From NCBI GenBank assembly GCA_913065125.1, contig CAJYAG010000005.1, forward strand, positions 99,804 through 163,803: 64,000 nucleotides of DNA. The letters run 5' to 3'. The DNA is from an uncultured Flavobacteriaceae bacterium (lineage in GTDB: Bacteria; Bacteroidota; Bacteroidia; Flavobacteriales; Flavobacteriaceae). The translations under genes and the position numbers were made by a program. The notes beneath the pieces are model-generated. The model was not told the origin of the DNA. It made no database searches and saw only the letters and a program-made list of their open reading frames with translations. Below, piece after piece: positions 20,878-30,265 of this stretch (position 1 is its first letter; each line of letters starts with the position of its first letter).

Positions 20878-21762
20878 TTACTTTTTATGACTCCTTGGAT
20901 GAGCCTGGTTGTACACTTGTTTTATCTTCTCTAAACTATTATGTGTATAAACTTGAGTTGAAGCTAGACTAGAATGCCCTAACAATTCTTTAACCGAGTT
21001 TAAATCTGCCCCTTGATTTAGCAAATGAGTCGCAAATGAATGTCTTAATATATGCGGGCTCTTTTTTACTTTCGTTGACACATTACTAAAGTAATTATTT
21101 ATAACTCTATAAACAAGTGTTTCGTAAACTTTATTTCCTTTTTCTGTGACAAATAGAAAATTTGTATCTATTGCAAATTCTTTTCTCAAAATTAAATATT
21201 CTTCTATTGTTTTTAATACAGAAGGAATTAAAGGAATTAATCTTTCTTTATTTCTTTTACCTAATACTTTTATTGTTTTTGATTGAAAACTTATCGATGT
21301 TAATTTTAAATGTATCAACTCAGCCCTTCTCATTCCGGTAGAATAAAAAAGCTCCACTATTAATTTATCTCTTAACGATTTAAAATCAGTTCCGGTTTCT
21401 AAATCATTTAACACCTCATTTATCTCTTTTGATGTAAACGGAACTTGCACTTTTTTTGCAACTTTAAGCGATTTGTGTTTCGCTAACGGATTCGATTTCT
21501 TTTGTCCTGTTTTTTGCAAAAATTTATAAAACGATTTTAAAGAACTAATTTTTCTGTTTACCGAGTTGTTCGAAATTCCTTCATCAACCAATTTTACAAT
21601 CCAAGACCTTATTTGACTGTAATTTATATCTTTTAAGTTTTCAGTTTCATATTCTTTGTTACAAAACTCAAAAAACGAACTGATATCATTTTTATAAGCT
21701 GTAACAGTGTGTACAGAATACTTCCTCTCTAAAACCAAATACTCTAAAAAAGCAGCGATCAT
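20878..21762 (-). CDS. xerC: Tyrosine recombinase, XerC type
   Basis: This 294-residue protein has the size and architecture of XerC/XerD, which resolve chromosome dimers at dif. The N-terminal SAM-like core-binding domain covers about residues 1-85. All six catalytic residues are visible: R145 (TGMRRAEL), K169, H237 and R240 (HILRHSFATHLL), H263 (LGHSSLASTQ) and the nucleophile Y272 (VYTH). Lack of phage or integron context and the housekeeping neighbourhood (hpf, rpsU, tuf) argue for the chromosomal enzyme. XerC rather than XerD is by general resemblance only. Confidence 0.9.
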   Translation of the reverse strand: MIAAFLEYLVLERKYSVHTVTAYKNDISSFFEFCNKEYETENLKDINYSQIRSWIVKLVDEGISNNSVNRKISSLKSFYKFLQKTGQKKSNPLAKHKSLKVAKKVQVPFTSKEINEVLNDLETGTDFKSLRDKLIVELFYSTGMRRAELIHLKLTSISFQSKTIKVLGKRNKERLIPLIPSVLKTIEEYLILRKEFAIDTNFLFVTEKGNKVYETLVYRVINNYFSNVSTKVKKSPHILRHSFATHLLNQGADLNSVKELLGHSSLASTQVYTHNSLEKIKQVYNQAHPRSHKK

Positions 21763-21783
21763 TTTTTACATTGTTGATGTTTT

Positions 21784-21811
21784 CAAATTTACATATATAT
21801 AAAGTAGCAAA
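21784..21811 (-). promoter_or_regulatory. Promoter of xerC-hpf
   Basis: The -7 box TAAATTTG (21791-21784) matches TAnnTTTG, with TTTG at 21811-21808 upstream at a 16-base spacing, slightly short. The xerC start codon is 21 bases downstream of the box. Confidence 0.6.
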
Positions 21812-21824
21812 AAGTATAAAACAG

Positions 21825-21854
21825 AAAAAATCCTGTTGAATAAACAGGATTTTT
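21825..21854 (-). terminator. Terminator of rpsU
   Basis: An 11-bp stem (AAAATCCTGTT / AACAGGATTTT) with a 5-base loop and A/T runs on both sides lies just after the rpsU stop codon at 21877. Confidence 0.85.
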
Positions 21855-21876
21855 ATATTGTAAAAATAGATTATAA

Positions 21877-22074
21877 CTAACCTACTTCTTCTTGAGTTCT
21901 TAATCTTTGAACATAAGATGCTTTGATGTTTTGAGCTCTCTTAGCAACAGAAGGTTTTGTAAAATGTTTTCTGTTACGCAAGTTCTTCATTGTCTTCGTA
22001 CGATCAAATTTTCTCTTGAAACGCTTTAAAGCTCTATCGATATTCTCTCCTTCTTTAACTGGTATAATTAACAT
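21877..22074 (-). CDS. rpsU: 30S ribosomal protein bS21
   Basis: This 65-residue basic protein matches bS21: MLIIPVKEGENIDRALKRFK, then RTKTMKNLRNRKHF and a C-terminal basic helix. The ATG at 22074 is chosen because the longer frame to 22137 would start upstream of the predicted promoter and because a perfect Shine-Dalgarno sequence sits 9 bases before it. In Flavobacterium, bS21 together with bS18 and bS6 is known to hide the 16S anti-Shine-Dalgarno end, and rpsU is one of the few genes that keeps a strong Shine-Dalgarno sequence, consistent with autoregulation by bS21-deficient ribosomes. The same logic is inferred here. Confidence 0.95.
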   Translation of the reverse strand: MLIIPVKEGENIDRALKRFKRKFDRTKTMKNLRNRKHFTKPSVAKRAQNIKASYVQRLRTQEEVG

Positions 22075-22081
22075 ATATTGG

Positions 22082-22091
22082 CACCTCCTTT
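22082..22091 (-). promoter_or_regulatory. Strong Shine-Dalgarno sequence of rpsU
   Basis: AAAGGAGGTG on the minus strand is complementary to the canonical 16S 3' tail and is spaced 9 bases from the ATG. Genes whose leaders were inspected here, such as tuf and rpoC, have no comparable element. Confidence 0.9.
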
Positions 22092-22126
22092 CATTTGTTC
22101 TATCTATTTGTTTTTTTAATGGATTG

Positions 22127-22156
22127 CAAAAGTACAAAGGTTTTTTTAATAGTCAA
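22127..22156 (-). promoter_or_regulatory. Promoter of rpsU
   Basis: The -7 box TACTTTTG (22134-22127) and a -33 TTG (22156-22154) are separated by exactly 19 bases, a full match to the Bacteroidota promoter consensus. The expected transcript starts near 22120 with a leader of about 45 bases. Confidence 0.8.
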
Positions 22157-22249
22157 CAAAAAAAGATTGATTATTTATTGAGTTGCAAAGTTCTTCAATT
22201 ACCATTTATCAATAATCAGTTAATTATCGATTATAAAAAAAATCTATCT

Positions 22250-22281
22250 AATAATCTAACAATCTAAACATCTAGCAATCT
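22250..22281 (-). repeat. Degenerate 8-bp tandem repeat at the acyl-CoA dehydrogenase stop codon
   Basis: Four consecutive 8-mers of the form AANAATCT (AATAATCT, AACAATCT, AAACATCT, AGCAATCT) run into the reversed stop codon of the neighbouring gene (22284-22286), with one further partial unit upstream. No other feature is seen in the 22138-22283 spacer apart from the rpsU promoter. Confidence 0.6.
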
Positions 22282-22283
22282 AA

Positions 22284-23450
22284 TTAGGTTGCTGGCTTAT
22301 AATCTTTCTTGTCGATAATCATCTTAGCAATTATCTCTTTTAAGATTTCTGAAGTTCCACCACCAATTGGACCTAATCTGCTATCGCGTAGCAAACGAGC
22401 CATCGGATAATCCTCCATATAACCATAACCGCCCAACATTTGTAAAGCATCATAGATTACAGCATCTGCCATTTTAGTTGACAACATCTTTGCCATGCTT
22501 GCTTCTTTTACAACATAGGTTCCGTCGTTCAATCTTTTTGCAATTGAATAGTTAAATTCTTTACACATTTCTACTTCACTCGCCATTTCTGCAATTTTAT
22601 GACGCAATGCTTGAAATTTATCCAACGTTTTTCCAAAAGCTTGTCGCTCACTCATATATTGTATTGCATACTCTACCGCATATTCTGCTCTTGCGTGTGC
22701 ATTAATTGCCATCACCAAACGTTCTAACGCAAAATGTTGCATAATATAAGGAAAGCCTTTTCCTTCTTCGCCCATTAAATTTTCTGACGGAATTACCACA
22801 TTATCAAAAGCAATTTCTGCTGTATCCGAAGCTCTCCAACCTAACTTATCTAATTTGGTTGATGAAATCCCTGGCGTATTTCTATCCATAATAAAAATAC
22901 TCATTCCTTTATGCTTATCCTCTGGATTTGTTTTTGCTGCTACCACTAGGTAATCTGAATAAATTCCGTTTGTAATAAAAGTTTTAGATCCATTAATTAC
23001 ATACGAATCTCCTTTTTTAATAGCTGTAGTTCTCATTCCTGCAACATCACTTCCACCAAATGGTTCTGAAATACACAAGCAACCTATTTTATCACCATTA
23101 ATGCTTGGTGTTAAATATTCGTTTTTAATTCTGTCGTCACCTTCTTTTGTAACGTGCGTCATTGCTAAATATGCATGTGCCCACATTGCAGCCGCAAATC
23201 CGCCTGAATTAATTTTTTGTAATTCTTCTAAGAAAATAACGGTATAAAAAATATCTAAATCCAATCCTCCATATTCTTCTGGAGAGTTTAATCCGAAATA
23301 CCCCATTTCGCCAAATTTTTTCCAAATAAAGCGCTCTATTGTTCCAGATTTTTCCCATTTATCAATATGCGGAGTCACTTCTTTTTGTAAAAAATCACGA
23401 AAACTTTTTCTAAAAACCTCGTGTTCTTCTGTAAAGTACATGTTATTCAT
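22284..23450 (-). CDS. Acyl-CoA dehydrogenase
   Basis: This 388-residue flavoenzyme oxidises acyl-CoA to trans-2-enoyl-CoA and passes electrons to ETF. Family motifs are CISEPFGGSDVAGMRTTA (about 125-142), the adenine-binding RQAFGKTLDKFQALRHKIA and the closing LGGYGYMEDYPMARLLRD followed by GGGTSEILKEIIA. The usual medium-chain catalytic Glu in the YEGT motif is Gly here (GGGT). A Glu is instead present in FALERLVMA at residue 243, the place used by long-chain and isovaleryl-CoA dehydrogenases. A long-chain or branched-chain substrate is therefore likely. It is probably the last gene of a unit with the HhH and symporter genes upstream. Confidence 0.93.
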   Translation of the reverse strand: MNNMYFTEEHEVFRKSFRDFLQKEVTPHIDKWEKSGTIERFIWKKFGEMGYFGLNSPEEYGGLDLDIFYTVIFLEELQKINSGGFAAAMWAHAYLAMTHVTKEGDDRIKNEYLTPSINGDKIGCLCISEPFGGSDVAGMRTTAIKKGDSYVINGSKTFITNGIYSDYLVVAAKTNPEDKHKGMSIFIMDRNTPGISSTKLDKLGWRASDTAEIAFDNVVIPSENLMGEEGKGFPYIMQHFALERLVMAINAHARAEYAVEYAIQYMSERQAFGKTLDKFQALRHKIAEMASEVEMCKEFNYSIAKRLNDGTYVVKEASMAKMLSTKMADAVIYDALQMLGGYGYMEDYPMARLLRDSRLGPIGGGTSEILKEIIAKMIIDKKDYKPAT

Positions 23451-23478
23451 AGTACTGTTTGCTATTTTAGTTGTTTGT

Positions 23479-24357
23479 TTATTTAGCTTCCAAATATAGA
23501 ATTATTCTATCATATTTATCTAAAGGAAAACCTTCAATATTTTTTAATTCTTCAATAGATTGTAATTCAGCAACTTCATCTCTAAACTCAAAGATTTTTT
23601 TGCACAATTCATAATCTATATATGGATTAGAAAGCACTTGTTTAAATGTAGCAGTATTTATATTTATTTTGTTGATGATGGGTGCTTTAACAATTTTAAA
23701 AATAATTAAAATTCTTTGCACAATTTCAGTGTCCAGTTTCCAAACTTCCTCTAATTGATTTTCAAAAGTAAAACCGCCAAGTTTTTCTCTATATTTCACA
23801 ATACGTCGAGCAACATATTCATTGACTCCATTTATTGTTTGAAAATCTTTAATAGTAGCAAAATTTAAATCCGAAGTACTTCGTTTTGCTTTAGTACCAT
23901 TTCGGTTAATTTTTGAACCCCTTGTTTTCTGTTGATTTTCCTTAACCACCCATTTTGGAAATTTAAAATAAGGAGAAATCTCATCTAATAAACTATCAGA
24001 AACTTGTGTAATTTTCTGAAACTGACTCGCAGAATTAATAAACTTATTGGTTCCTCTAAAGGCAAGTAATCGATCAATTTCTTGAAGAGACATTCCTAAT
24101 TGAGCGCCTTTAAAATCTGTAATATAATTTGGATTGAATGGATATATTTTTGGTTTTCTTTTCTCAATCTCAATTTTTTTCAAAGAATTTATTTTTGCAT
24201 TTAATGCAATTGATTCATTTTTATTAAAAGGCTGATTATTGGTAGAAAAATCTACTAAAGAAATGGTTATTTGAAGAAAAACAATTGTCAATAATAAAAA
24301 GAAAACCCCATTCCGTTGGCTTTTATTGTACCAGAAATGGGGTCTTTTTTTAAACAT
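23479..24357 (-). CDS. Helix-hairpin-helix (ComEA-like) protein, membrane-anchored
   Basis: This 292-residue protein has one N-terminal transmembrane helix (about residues 17-37, NGVFFLLLTIVFLQITISLV) followed by a basic, low-complexity linker. The C-terminal 130 residues contain two helix-hairpin-helix units of the ComEA type: FQTINGVNEYVARRIVKYRE and ININTATFKQVLSNPYIDYE, then IEGFPLDKYDRI. HhH units bind DNA non-specifically. A role in DNA uptake is possible, but ComEA itself is shorter, so that is inference. The gene lies 11 bp after the symporter and 28 bp before the acyl-CoA dehydrogenase. Confidence 0.8.
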   Translation of the reverse strand: MFKKRPHFWYNKSQRNGVFFLLLTIVFLQITISLVDFSTNNQPFNKNESIALNAKINSLKKIEIEKRKPKIYPFNPNYITDFKGAQLGMSLQEIDRLLAFRGTNKFINSASQFQKITQVSDSLLDEISPYFKFPKWVVKENQQKTRGSKINRNGTKAKRSTSDLNFATIKDFQTINGVNEYVARRIVKYREKLGGFTFENQLEEVWKLDTEIVQRILIIFKIVKAPIINKININTATFKQVLSNPYIDYELCKKIFEFRDEVAELQSIEELKNIEGFPLDKYDRIILYLEAK

Positions 24358-24368
24358 TTTTTATGTTT

Positions 24369-26045
24369 TTACATATGCTCATTAACATCTATTGCACCAT
24401 CTTCAATCGCTTCTTTTTTAATTGTGATCGCTCCAACATATTTTTTCATTTCTTCTCTTACTTTTGGAAATAAAAATAGCAATCCGATCATATTTGGGAA
24501 TACCAATGCTAAAATCATTGCATCAGAGAATTTTATTACCGCATCTAAAGTAGCTGCAGCTCCAATAACAATAAACAATAAGAATAATATTTTATAAACT
24601 ATATCTGCAGTTTTACCTCTTCCAAACAAGAATTTCCATGATTGCAATCCATAATAAGACCAAGAAATCATAGTTGAAAAAGCAAACAATACAATTGCAA
24701 TTGTTAGTATATAAGAGAATCCCGGAATAACCGCATCAAAAGCCATAGACGTTAAGTCTACACCTCCAATTGAACTCCCATCTGCATTTAATAAAACACT
24801 ACTAGACGAATCTCCTGCTGCTCCATACTGAAATATACTTTGCATGTTTGTCCCATCAATGTTAAAGAATATAATTACTAAGGCAGTCATTGTACAAATT
24901 ACAACGGTATCAATAAACGGCTCTAAAAGTGCTACAACACCCTCAGATGCTGGGTATTTTGTTCTAACAGCTGAATGCGCAATTGCTGCTGAACCTGCTC
25001 CTGCTTCATTTGAAAAAGCAGCACGTTGAAAACCAACAATAATAACCCCAACTATTCCTCCAAGACCAGCCATCGGTGTAAAGGCTCCGTCTATTATCAA
25101 TGTAAATGCATCATCAATATAAGACGCGTGTGATAATATAATAATTAATGAAGCAATGATATAAATTCCTGCCATAAACGGCACAATTTTTTCGGTGATT
25201 TTAGCTATTCGCTTTATACCTCCAATAATAACTATACCTACTAAAATTGCCAATACAACTCCAATAATAAATCCAGAAGAACCTCCTTGAAGTCCCATTA
25301 AAGAAGATAACTGTACAGTTGCTTGATTTGACTGAAATGCATTTCCACCTCCAAAAGAAGCACCCACACACAAAATTGCAAATAAAACACCTAATACTTT
25401 TCCTAAATTTTTAAATCCTCGTTCTTTTAGTCCTTTCGATAAATAATACATAGGTCCGCCATAAATCGTACCATCATCTCCTACGTCTCTATATTTAACA
25501 CCTAAAGTACATTCTACAAATTTTGTTGACATTCCAATCAAACCACAAACAATCATCCAAAAAGTAGCTCCAGGGCCACCTAATGCAATTGCTACTGCAA
25601 CTCCCGCAATATTTCCTAAACCAACGGTTCCTGAAACTGCTGTTGCCAATGCCTGAAAGTGAGAAACTTCTCCATGAGCGCTCTCGTCACGTATAGTATC
25701 TAAAATATCTTCTTCTGCTAAGGCTTCGTCATTGTTATACAATTTATCAACACCGTGTTTTTCAATGTCAACATACTTACCTCTTACTGTATTAATTGCA
25801 GTATGAAAGCGAGTAACACCTGGCACTTTAAAATAAATAGTGAAAAATGTTGCTCCACCGACTAATAAAAGTACCACAAAAGGGACATTAAACTCTCCAA
25901 TCGGTACTGTAGTTAAGATAAAGCCTTCCCACCAAGTTGCAATTGGCATAAAAGCATCATTAATTTTTTCATCTATACCTTTTTCTTGGGCAAATGTAAA
26001 TACTGGTACTACTAAAAATAGTAGTGAAAGAAGTTTTTTCTTCAT
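24369..26045 (-). CDS. Alanine/glycine:cation symporter family protein (AGCS)
   Basis: This 558-residue protein has about ten to eleven predicted membrane segments and the AGCS hallmarks: SHFQALATAVSGTVGLGNIA near residues 125-145, GGPGATFWMIVCGLIGMSTK, YGGPMYYLSKGL and the FSNEAGAGSAAIAHSA motif. AGCS proteins import alanine or glycine with sodium. An N-terminal hydrophobic segment ending TFAQ looks like a cleavable signal peptide before the first transporter helix, a form common in this phylum. Substrate choice is not readable from sequence. Confidence 0.92.
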   Translation of the reverse strand: MKKKLLSLLFLVVPVFTFAQEKGIDEKINDAFMPIATWWEGFILTTVPIGEFNVPFVVLLLVGGATFFTIYFKVPGVTRFHTAINTVRGKYVDIEKHGVDKLYNNDEALAEEDILDTIRDESAHGEVSHFQALATAVSGTVGLGNIAGVAVAIALGGPGATFWMIVCGLIGMSTKFVECTLGVKYRDVGDDGTIYGGPMYYLSKGLKERGFKNLGKVLGVLFAILCVGASFGGGNAFQSNQATVQLSSLMGLQGGSSGFIIGVVLAILVGIVIIGGIKRIAKITEKIVPFMAGIYIIASLIIILSHASYIDDAFTLIIDGAFTPMAGLGGIVGVIIVGFQRAAFSNEAGAGSAAIAHSAVRTKYPASEGVVALLEPFIDTVVICTMTALVIIFFNIDGTNMQSIFQYGAAGDSSSSVLLNADGSSIGGVDLTSMAFDAVIPGFSYILTIAIVLFAFSTMISWSYYGLQSWKFLFGRGKTADIVYKILFLLFIVIGAAATLDAVIKFSDAMILALVFPNMIGLLFLFPKVREEMKKYVGAITIKKEAIEDGAIDVNEHM

Positions 26046-26131
26046 GAGAAATATTTAATTTAATTGATTTGTAGGCGCAATATCATAAAAAAAATGAACT
26101 TTTAACAATTTTTAGACGTTAAAAATGAACA

Positions 26132-27034
26132 TTATATTATTTTATCCTTAAATCTTTGTAAATCTTCTTTAAAAGATTTTGGGTAGAATTTCAATTCACG
26201 GTTTGTTTTAGTTAAATCAAATCCTGTTTTTGGAGGTCTTGCTGCAGTCTGATTTAAAGTGCCGGTAGAAATTGGTTTTATCAACGTTTTATCTAATTGA
26301 AAAACTTCTGCAATTTCTTGTGCAATTTCATAAACACTTAACAATTGATTGCTAGAAATATTAAAAATTCCTGTTGCTTTTTTATCGATTGAAATTTTAC
26401 ATGCCAAAGCTAAATCTTCTACATAGGTTGGTGTTCTAAACTGATCATTAACTATGGTAATTTCTTTCTTTTTTTCTAGGGATTCTTTCACCCAAAGTAC
26501 AATATTACTTCTGCTCATGTCATTTACCAAACCGTACACTAAAATGGTTCTTAAAATAGTGTAATTTATGGTTGATTTTTGTAAAACCGCTTCAGAAAGC
26601 AATTTGGTTTCTCCGTAATAACTTAACGGATTTGGAACAGCATCTTCTGTATAATTTCCTTTTTTCCCATCAAAAATAAAATCTGTAGAAATATGAATCA
26701 AATGTGCATTTATTTCTGAACAAATAGCTGCTAGATATTGAACAACACTTACGTTTAAATCATAACAACCAATTTTATCGTTTTCACAAGCATCAACATT
26801 TGTCATTGCTGCGGTATTGATAATAAATTTTGGATTGATTTGCTTTGTTTTTTCTACTAACAATTGTTTGTTTGTAATATCTATATTATGATATTCAAAA
26901 TCGGCTCTTCCACTTCTATTTTCTCCTCTAGAAAATCCAAAAATTTCATAACGGGTTTTATCCTTTTGAAATAAATCAATTAAATTTTGACCTAACAACC
27001 CGTTGCTTCCTGTAATTATTATTTTTGTTTTCAT
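26132..27034 (-). CDS. SDR family NAD(P)-dependent sugar reductase (RfbD-like)
   Basis: This 300-residue extended SDR resembles dTDP-4-dehydrorhamnose reductase: nucleotide-binding GSNGLLGQNL at residues 8-17, NTAAMTNVDACENDK, the HISTDFIFDGKKGNY strand and the catalytic Tyr-Lys pair in SYYGETK. The full rhamnose pathway genes are not in this window, so the exact sugar substrate is unknown. It lies 6 bp after the PspC-like gene. Confidence 0.85.
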   Translation of the reverse strand: MKTKIIITGSNGLLGQNLIDLFQKDKTRYEIFGFSRGENRSGRADFEYHNIDITNKQLLVEKTKQINPKFIINTAAMTNVDACENDKIGCYDLNVSVVQYLAAICSEINAHLIHISTDFIFDGKKGNYTEDAVPNPLSYYGETKLLSEAVLQKSTINYTILRTILVYGLVNDMSRSNIVLWVKESLEKKKEITIVNDQFRTPTYVEDLALACKISIDKKATGIFNISSNQLLSVYEIAQEIAEVFQLDKTLIKPISTGTLNQTAARPPKTGFDLTKTNRELKFYPKSFKEDLQRFKDKII

Positions 27035-27040
27035 TAATTT

Positions 27041-27271
27041 TTATAAATCAAAAACAGAACTTCGCTTCGTATAAATCATATCTTTTAGTTTTAACAAAAA
27101 AGCTAAAGTTAAATACAAACCAAAAGATAATCCAATGGTTACAAAAGAAATATAAACAAAGAACAATCTCACATTCAAAGTTCGCATACCTAACCGATCT
27201 GCTAACCTAGTAGAAACTGCAAATCCGTGACGCTCAAAATAATGTCTAACAGCATGTATAAAACTCATGGA
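27041..27271 (-). CDS. PspC-domain-like small membrane protein
   Basis: This protein of about 76 residues begins [20 protein letters not shown], followed by [19 protein letters not shown], the region typical of PspC domains, and one long transmembrane segment ([23 protein letters not shown]). PspC relatives act in envelope-stress responses; annotations as transcription regulators are by name only. The start at 27271 is preferred over the one at 27289 because it gives the usual family N-terminus. It is divergent from uvrA. Confidence 0.7.
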   Translation of the reverse strand, partial: SMSFIHAVRHYFERHGFAVSTRLADRLGMRTLNVRLFFVYISFVTIGLSFGLYLTLAFLLKLKDMIYTKRSSVFDL

Positions 27272-27347
27272 AAAATATTGTGTACGCAAGATAATATATA
27301 TAGATGAATTGCTCTTCGCTTTTTAGTAAAAAATAAATTGGTTTGTG

Positions 27348-27355
27348 TAACTTTG
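27348..27355 (+). promoter_or_regulatory. -7 box of the uvrA promoter
   Basis: TAACTTTG matches TAnnTTTG. Transcription would begin near 27361. This excludes the upstream TTG at 27343 as start codon and supports the TTG at 27379. Confidence 0.6.
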
Positions 27356-27378
27356 CCTTTTTCCTAAAAATTCCCAGT

Positions 27379-30201
27379 TTGAAACAACAAGAATACATAG
27401 AAGTTTTTGGCGCTAGAGTACACAATTTAAAAAATATTGATGTTAAGATACCGCGCGAAAAATTAGTTGTCATTACTGGTTTAAGTGGAAGTGGAAAATC
27501 ATCATTGGCTTTTGATACTATTTATGCCGAAGGACAACGAAGATATATTGAAACGTTTTCTGCATACGCAAGACAGTTTTTGGGCGGATTAGAACGACCA
27601 GATGTTGATAAAATTGACGGCCTTTCTCCTGTGATTTCTATTGAACAAAAAACCACCAACAAAAGTCCGCGTTCTACTGTTGGTACCATCACAGAAATTT
27701 ATGATTTTTTAAGATTGCTTTTTGCCAGAGCTGCCGATGCGTATTCTTATAATACGGATGAAAAAATGGTGAGTTATTCGGATGAAAAAATCAAAGAATT
27801 AATTCTTACCGATTTTCAAGATAAAAAAATCGCTGTTTTAGCACCCCTTGTAAAAGCTAGAAAAGGACATTACAGAGAATTATTTCAGCAAATTTCTAAA
27901 CAAGGTTTTGTAAAAGTTCGTGTTGATGGAGAAATTATAGAAATCACAAAAGGAATGCGTTTAGACAGATATAAAACGCACGATATTGAAGTTGTAATTG
28001 ATAGAATTGTTGTAAACAATTCTGTAGAAAAAAGACTAGAAGAAACGATTAAAACGGCTTTGTATACTGGTAATAATATTTTAATGGTGATTGATTTAGA
28101 AACCAATCAACCAAGATATTTTAGTAGAGATTTAATGTGTCCTACAACCGGAATTGCATACCCAAACCCTGAGCCAAATACATTTTCATTCAACTCACCA
28201 AAAGGGGCTTGTCAATCATGTAACGGATTGGGAATTACCAATGAAGTAAATTTAAAAAAAGTAATTCCAGATGAAACCATTTCTATAAAAAATGGCGGAA
28301 TTATTCCTTTAGGAGAACAAAAAAATAGTTGGATTTTTAAACAATTGCAACTAATTGCAGAACGCTACAATTTTAAATTAAATAATCCGATTAGTAAAAT
28401 TCCTAAAGAAGCAATCGATATTATTTTAAATGGTGGAAACGAAAAATTTAATATAGAATCAAAATCTGTTGGCGTAACTAGAAATTATGAAATTGATTTT
28501 GAAGGCATTATTTCATTTATCAACAGTCAATATAAAAACAGCGAATCTACTTCTATAAAAAGATGGGCAAAAGATTTTATGGACGAAGTTTCGTGTTCTA
28601 CATGCAACGGAAATCGCCTAAAAAAAGAAGCCTTGTATTTTAAAATACTCGATAAAAACATTAGCGATTTAGCCAAAATGGACATCACAGAATTGGCACG
28701 TTGGTTTGACAAACTCGATAAGAAAATCTCTAAAAGGCAGTTAACAATTGCTGAAGAAATTTTAAAAGAAATCAGAACTCGAATTCAGTTTTTACTAGAT
28801 GTTGGTTTAGATTATTTAAACTTAGACAGAACTTCAAAATCCTTGTCTGGCGGAGAAGCGCAACGTATCAGATTGGCAACACAAATCGGTTCTCAACTAG
28901 TTGGCGTGTTGTATATTTTAGATGAACCAAGCATTGGTTTGCATCAAAGAGACAATCAAAAACTAATCGATTCTTTAATCAAATTAAGAGACATTGGAAA
29001 TTCGGTGTTGGTTGTAGAACACGACAAAGACATGATTGAAGCTGCTGATTTTGTATTTGATATTGGCCCGGGAGCTGGAAGACATGGCGGAGAAATTGTC
29101 AGCGAAGGAACTTTTGAGGAATTAAAAAAACACGACACCTTAACTGCCGATTATATCACAGGTAAAAAAGAAATTGCGGTTCCTACCAAAAGAAGAAAAG
29201 GAAACGGGAAAAAAATTCAATTAAAAGGTGCAACCGGAAATAATTTAAAAAATGTTTCGGTAGAGTTTCCTTTGGGAAAAATGATTTGCGTTACTGGAGT
29301 TTCTGGAAGCGGAAAATCAACCTTAATCAACGAAACGTTGTACCCCATTTTAAACGCACATATTTATCGTGGCGTAAAAAAACCAATGCCGTACAAAAGC
29401 ATCAAAGGGTTAGAACATGTAGATAAAGTTATTGACATAGATCAATCTCCAATAGGGAGAACTCCACGTTCAAATCCTGCAACATACACAGGTGTTTTTG
29501 GTGAAATCAGAAGTTTATTTGCACGCACACCAGAAGCTGCAATTCGCGGTTATAAACCAGGAAGATTTTCTTTTAATGTAACTGGCGGAAGATGTGAAAC
29601 GTGTCAAGGTGGCGGAGTTCGAGTTATTGAAATGAATTTTTTACCAGACGTTCATGTAGAATGTGAAACCTGTCAAGGAAAACGTTTCAACAGAGAAACC
29701 TTAGAAATTCGTTACAAAGGAAAATCGATTTCAGATATTTTAGAAATGACCATTGATGATGCTGTTGTTTTTTTTGAAAAAGTTCCTAAAATCTACCGTA
29801 AAATTAAAACCATCAAAGATGTTGGTTTAGGCTATATAACATTAGGGCAACAATCTACAACGCTTTCTGGTGGAGAGGCACAACGTATAAAATTAGCATC
29901 AGAATTATCTAAAAGAGACACTGGGAATACTTTTTATATTTTAGACGAACCAACCACCGGTTTGCATTTTGAAGACATCAGGGTATTAATGGATGTATTA
30001 AATAAATTAGCAGATAAAGGAAATACTGTTTTAATTATTGAGCACAATTTAGATGTTGTAAAATTAGCAGATTACATCATTGATATTGGTATGGAAGGAG
30101 GAAAAAAAGGTGGAAAAGTTGTATGTTATGGAACGCCAGAAGAAGTTGCAAAACATAAAACAAGTTATACAGCTAAGTTTTTGAAAAAAGAAGTATCTTA
30201 G
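27379..30201 (+). CDS. uvrA: Excinuclease ABC subunit A
   Basis: This ATPase of about 940 residues recognises damaged DNA in nucleotide excision repair. It has two ABC modules: Walker [10 protein letters not shown] near residue 37 and GVSGSGKST in the second half, with signatures [13 protein letters not shown] and [13 protein letters not shown]. Zinc modules are CETCQGGG...CETCQGKRF in the second half and CPTTG...CQSCNG in the first, where the second Cys of the first CxxC is replaced by Thr. The TTG at 27379 ([20 protein letters not shown]) is taken as start because it lies just downstream of the promoter and yields the normal UvrA N-terminus. LOG-family gene follows 64 bp later. Confidence 0.96.
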   Translation: MKQQEYIEVFGARVHNLKNIDVKIPREKLVVITGLSGSGKSSLAFDTIYAEGQRRYIETFSAYARQFLGGLERPDVDKIDGLSPVISIEQKTTNKSPRSTVGTITEIYDFLRLLFARAADAYSYNTDEKMVSYSDEKIKELILTDFQDKKIAVLAPLVKARKGHYRELFQQISKQGFVKVRVDGEIIEITKGMRLDRYKTHDIEVVIDRIVVNNSVEKRLEETIKTALYTGNNILMVIDLETNQPRYFSRDLMCPTTGIAYPNPEPNTFSFNSPKGACQSCNGLGITNEVNLKKVIPDETISIKNGGIIPLGEQKNSWIFKQLQLIAERYNFKLNNPISKIPKEAIDIILNGGNEKFNIESKSVGVTRNYEIDFEGIISFINSQYKNSESTSIKRWAKDFMDEVSCSTCNGNRLKKEALYFKILDKNISDLAKMDITELARWFDKLDKKISKRQLTIAEEILKEIRTRIQFLLDVGLDYLNLDRTSKSLSGGEAQRIRLATQIGSQLVGVLYILDEPSIGLHQRDNQKLIDSLIKLRDIGNSVLVVEHDKDMIEAADFVFDIGPGAGRHGGEIVSEGTFEELKKHDTLTADYITGKKEIAVPTKRRKGNGKKIQLKGATGNNLKNVSVEFPLGKMICVTGVSGSGKSTLINETLYPILNAHIYRGVKKPMPYKSIKGLEHVDKVIDIDQSPIGRTPRSNPATYTGVFGEIRSLFARTPEAAIRGYKPGRFSFNVTGGRCETCQGGGVRVIEMNFLPDVHVECETCQGKRFNRETLEIRYKGKSISDILEMTIDDAVVFFEKVPKIYRKIKTIKDVGLGYITLGQQSTTLSGGEAQRIKLASELSKRDTGNTFYILDEPTTGLHFEDIRVLMDVLNKLADKGNTVLIIEHNLDVVKLADYIIDIGMEGGKKGGKVVCYGTPEEVAKHKTSYTAKFLKKEVS

Positions 30202-30206
30202 CACGT

Positions 30207-30229
30207 TTGCCAAAAAAGTAATTTGGCAA
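30207..30229 (+). other. Hairpin after uvrA
   Basis: An 8-bp inverted repeat (TTGCCAAA / TTTGGCAA) with a 7-base loop lies 6 bases after the uvrA stop codon. It is not followed by a T-run, so terminator function is doubtful; it may protect the 3' end of the message. Confidence 0.4.
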
Positions 30230-30265
30230 GAAAAATTATATTAGAATCATTTAAAAATAGAGATT

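Noticed and set aside
20878..21762. Mobile-element integrase
   Set aside because: It is a complete tyrosine recombinase of XerC size in a housekeeping context, and no attachment sites, phage or transposon genes are nearby.
22075..22137. Longer rpsU frame beginning MYFCNPLKK
   Set aside because: It begins upstream of the predicted transcription start and would include the Shine-Dalgarno sequence inside the coding region.
27246..27473. Minus-strand 75-residue frame overlapping the uvrA start
   Set aside because: It covers the uvrA promoter and 5' coding region and encodes no recognisable domain.
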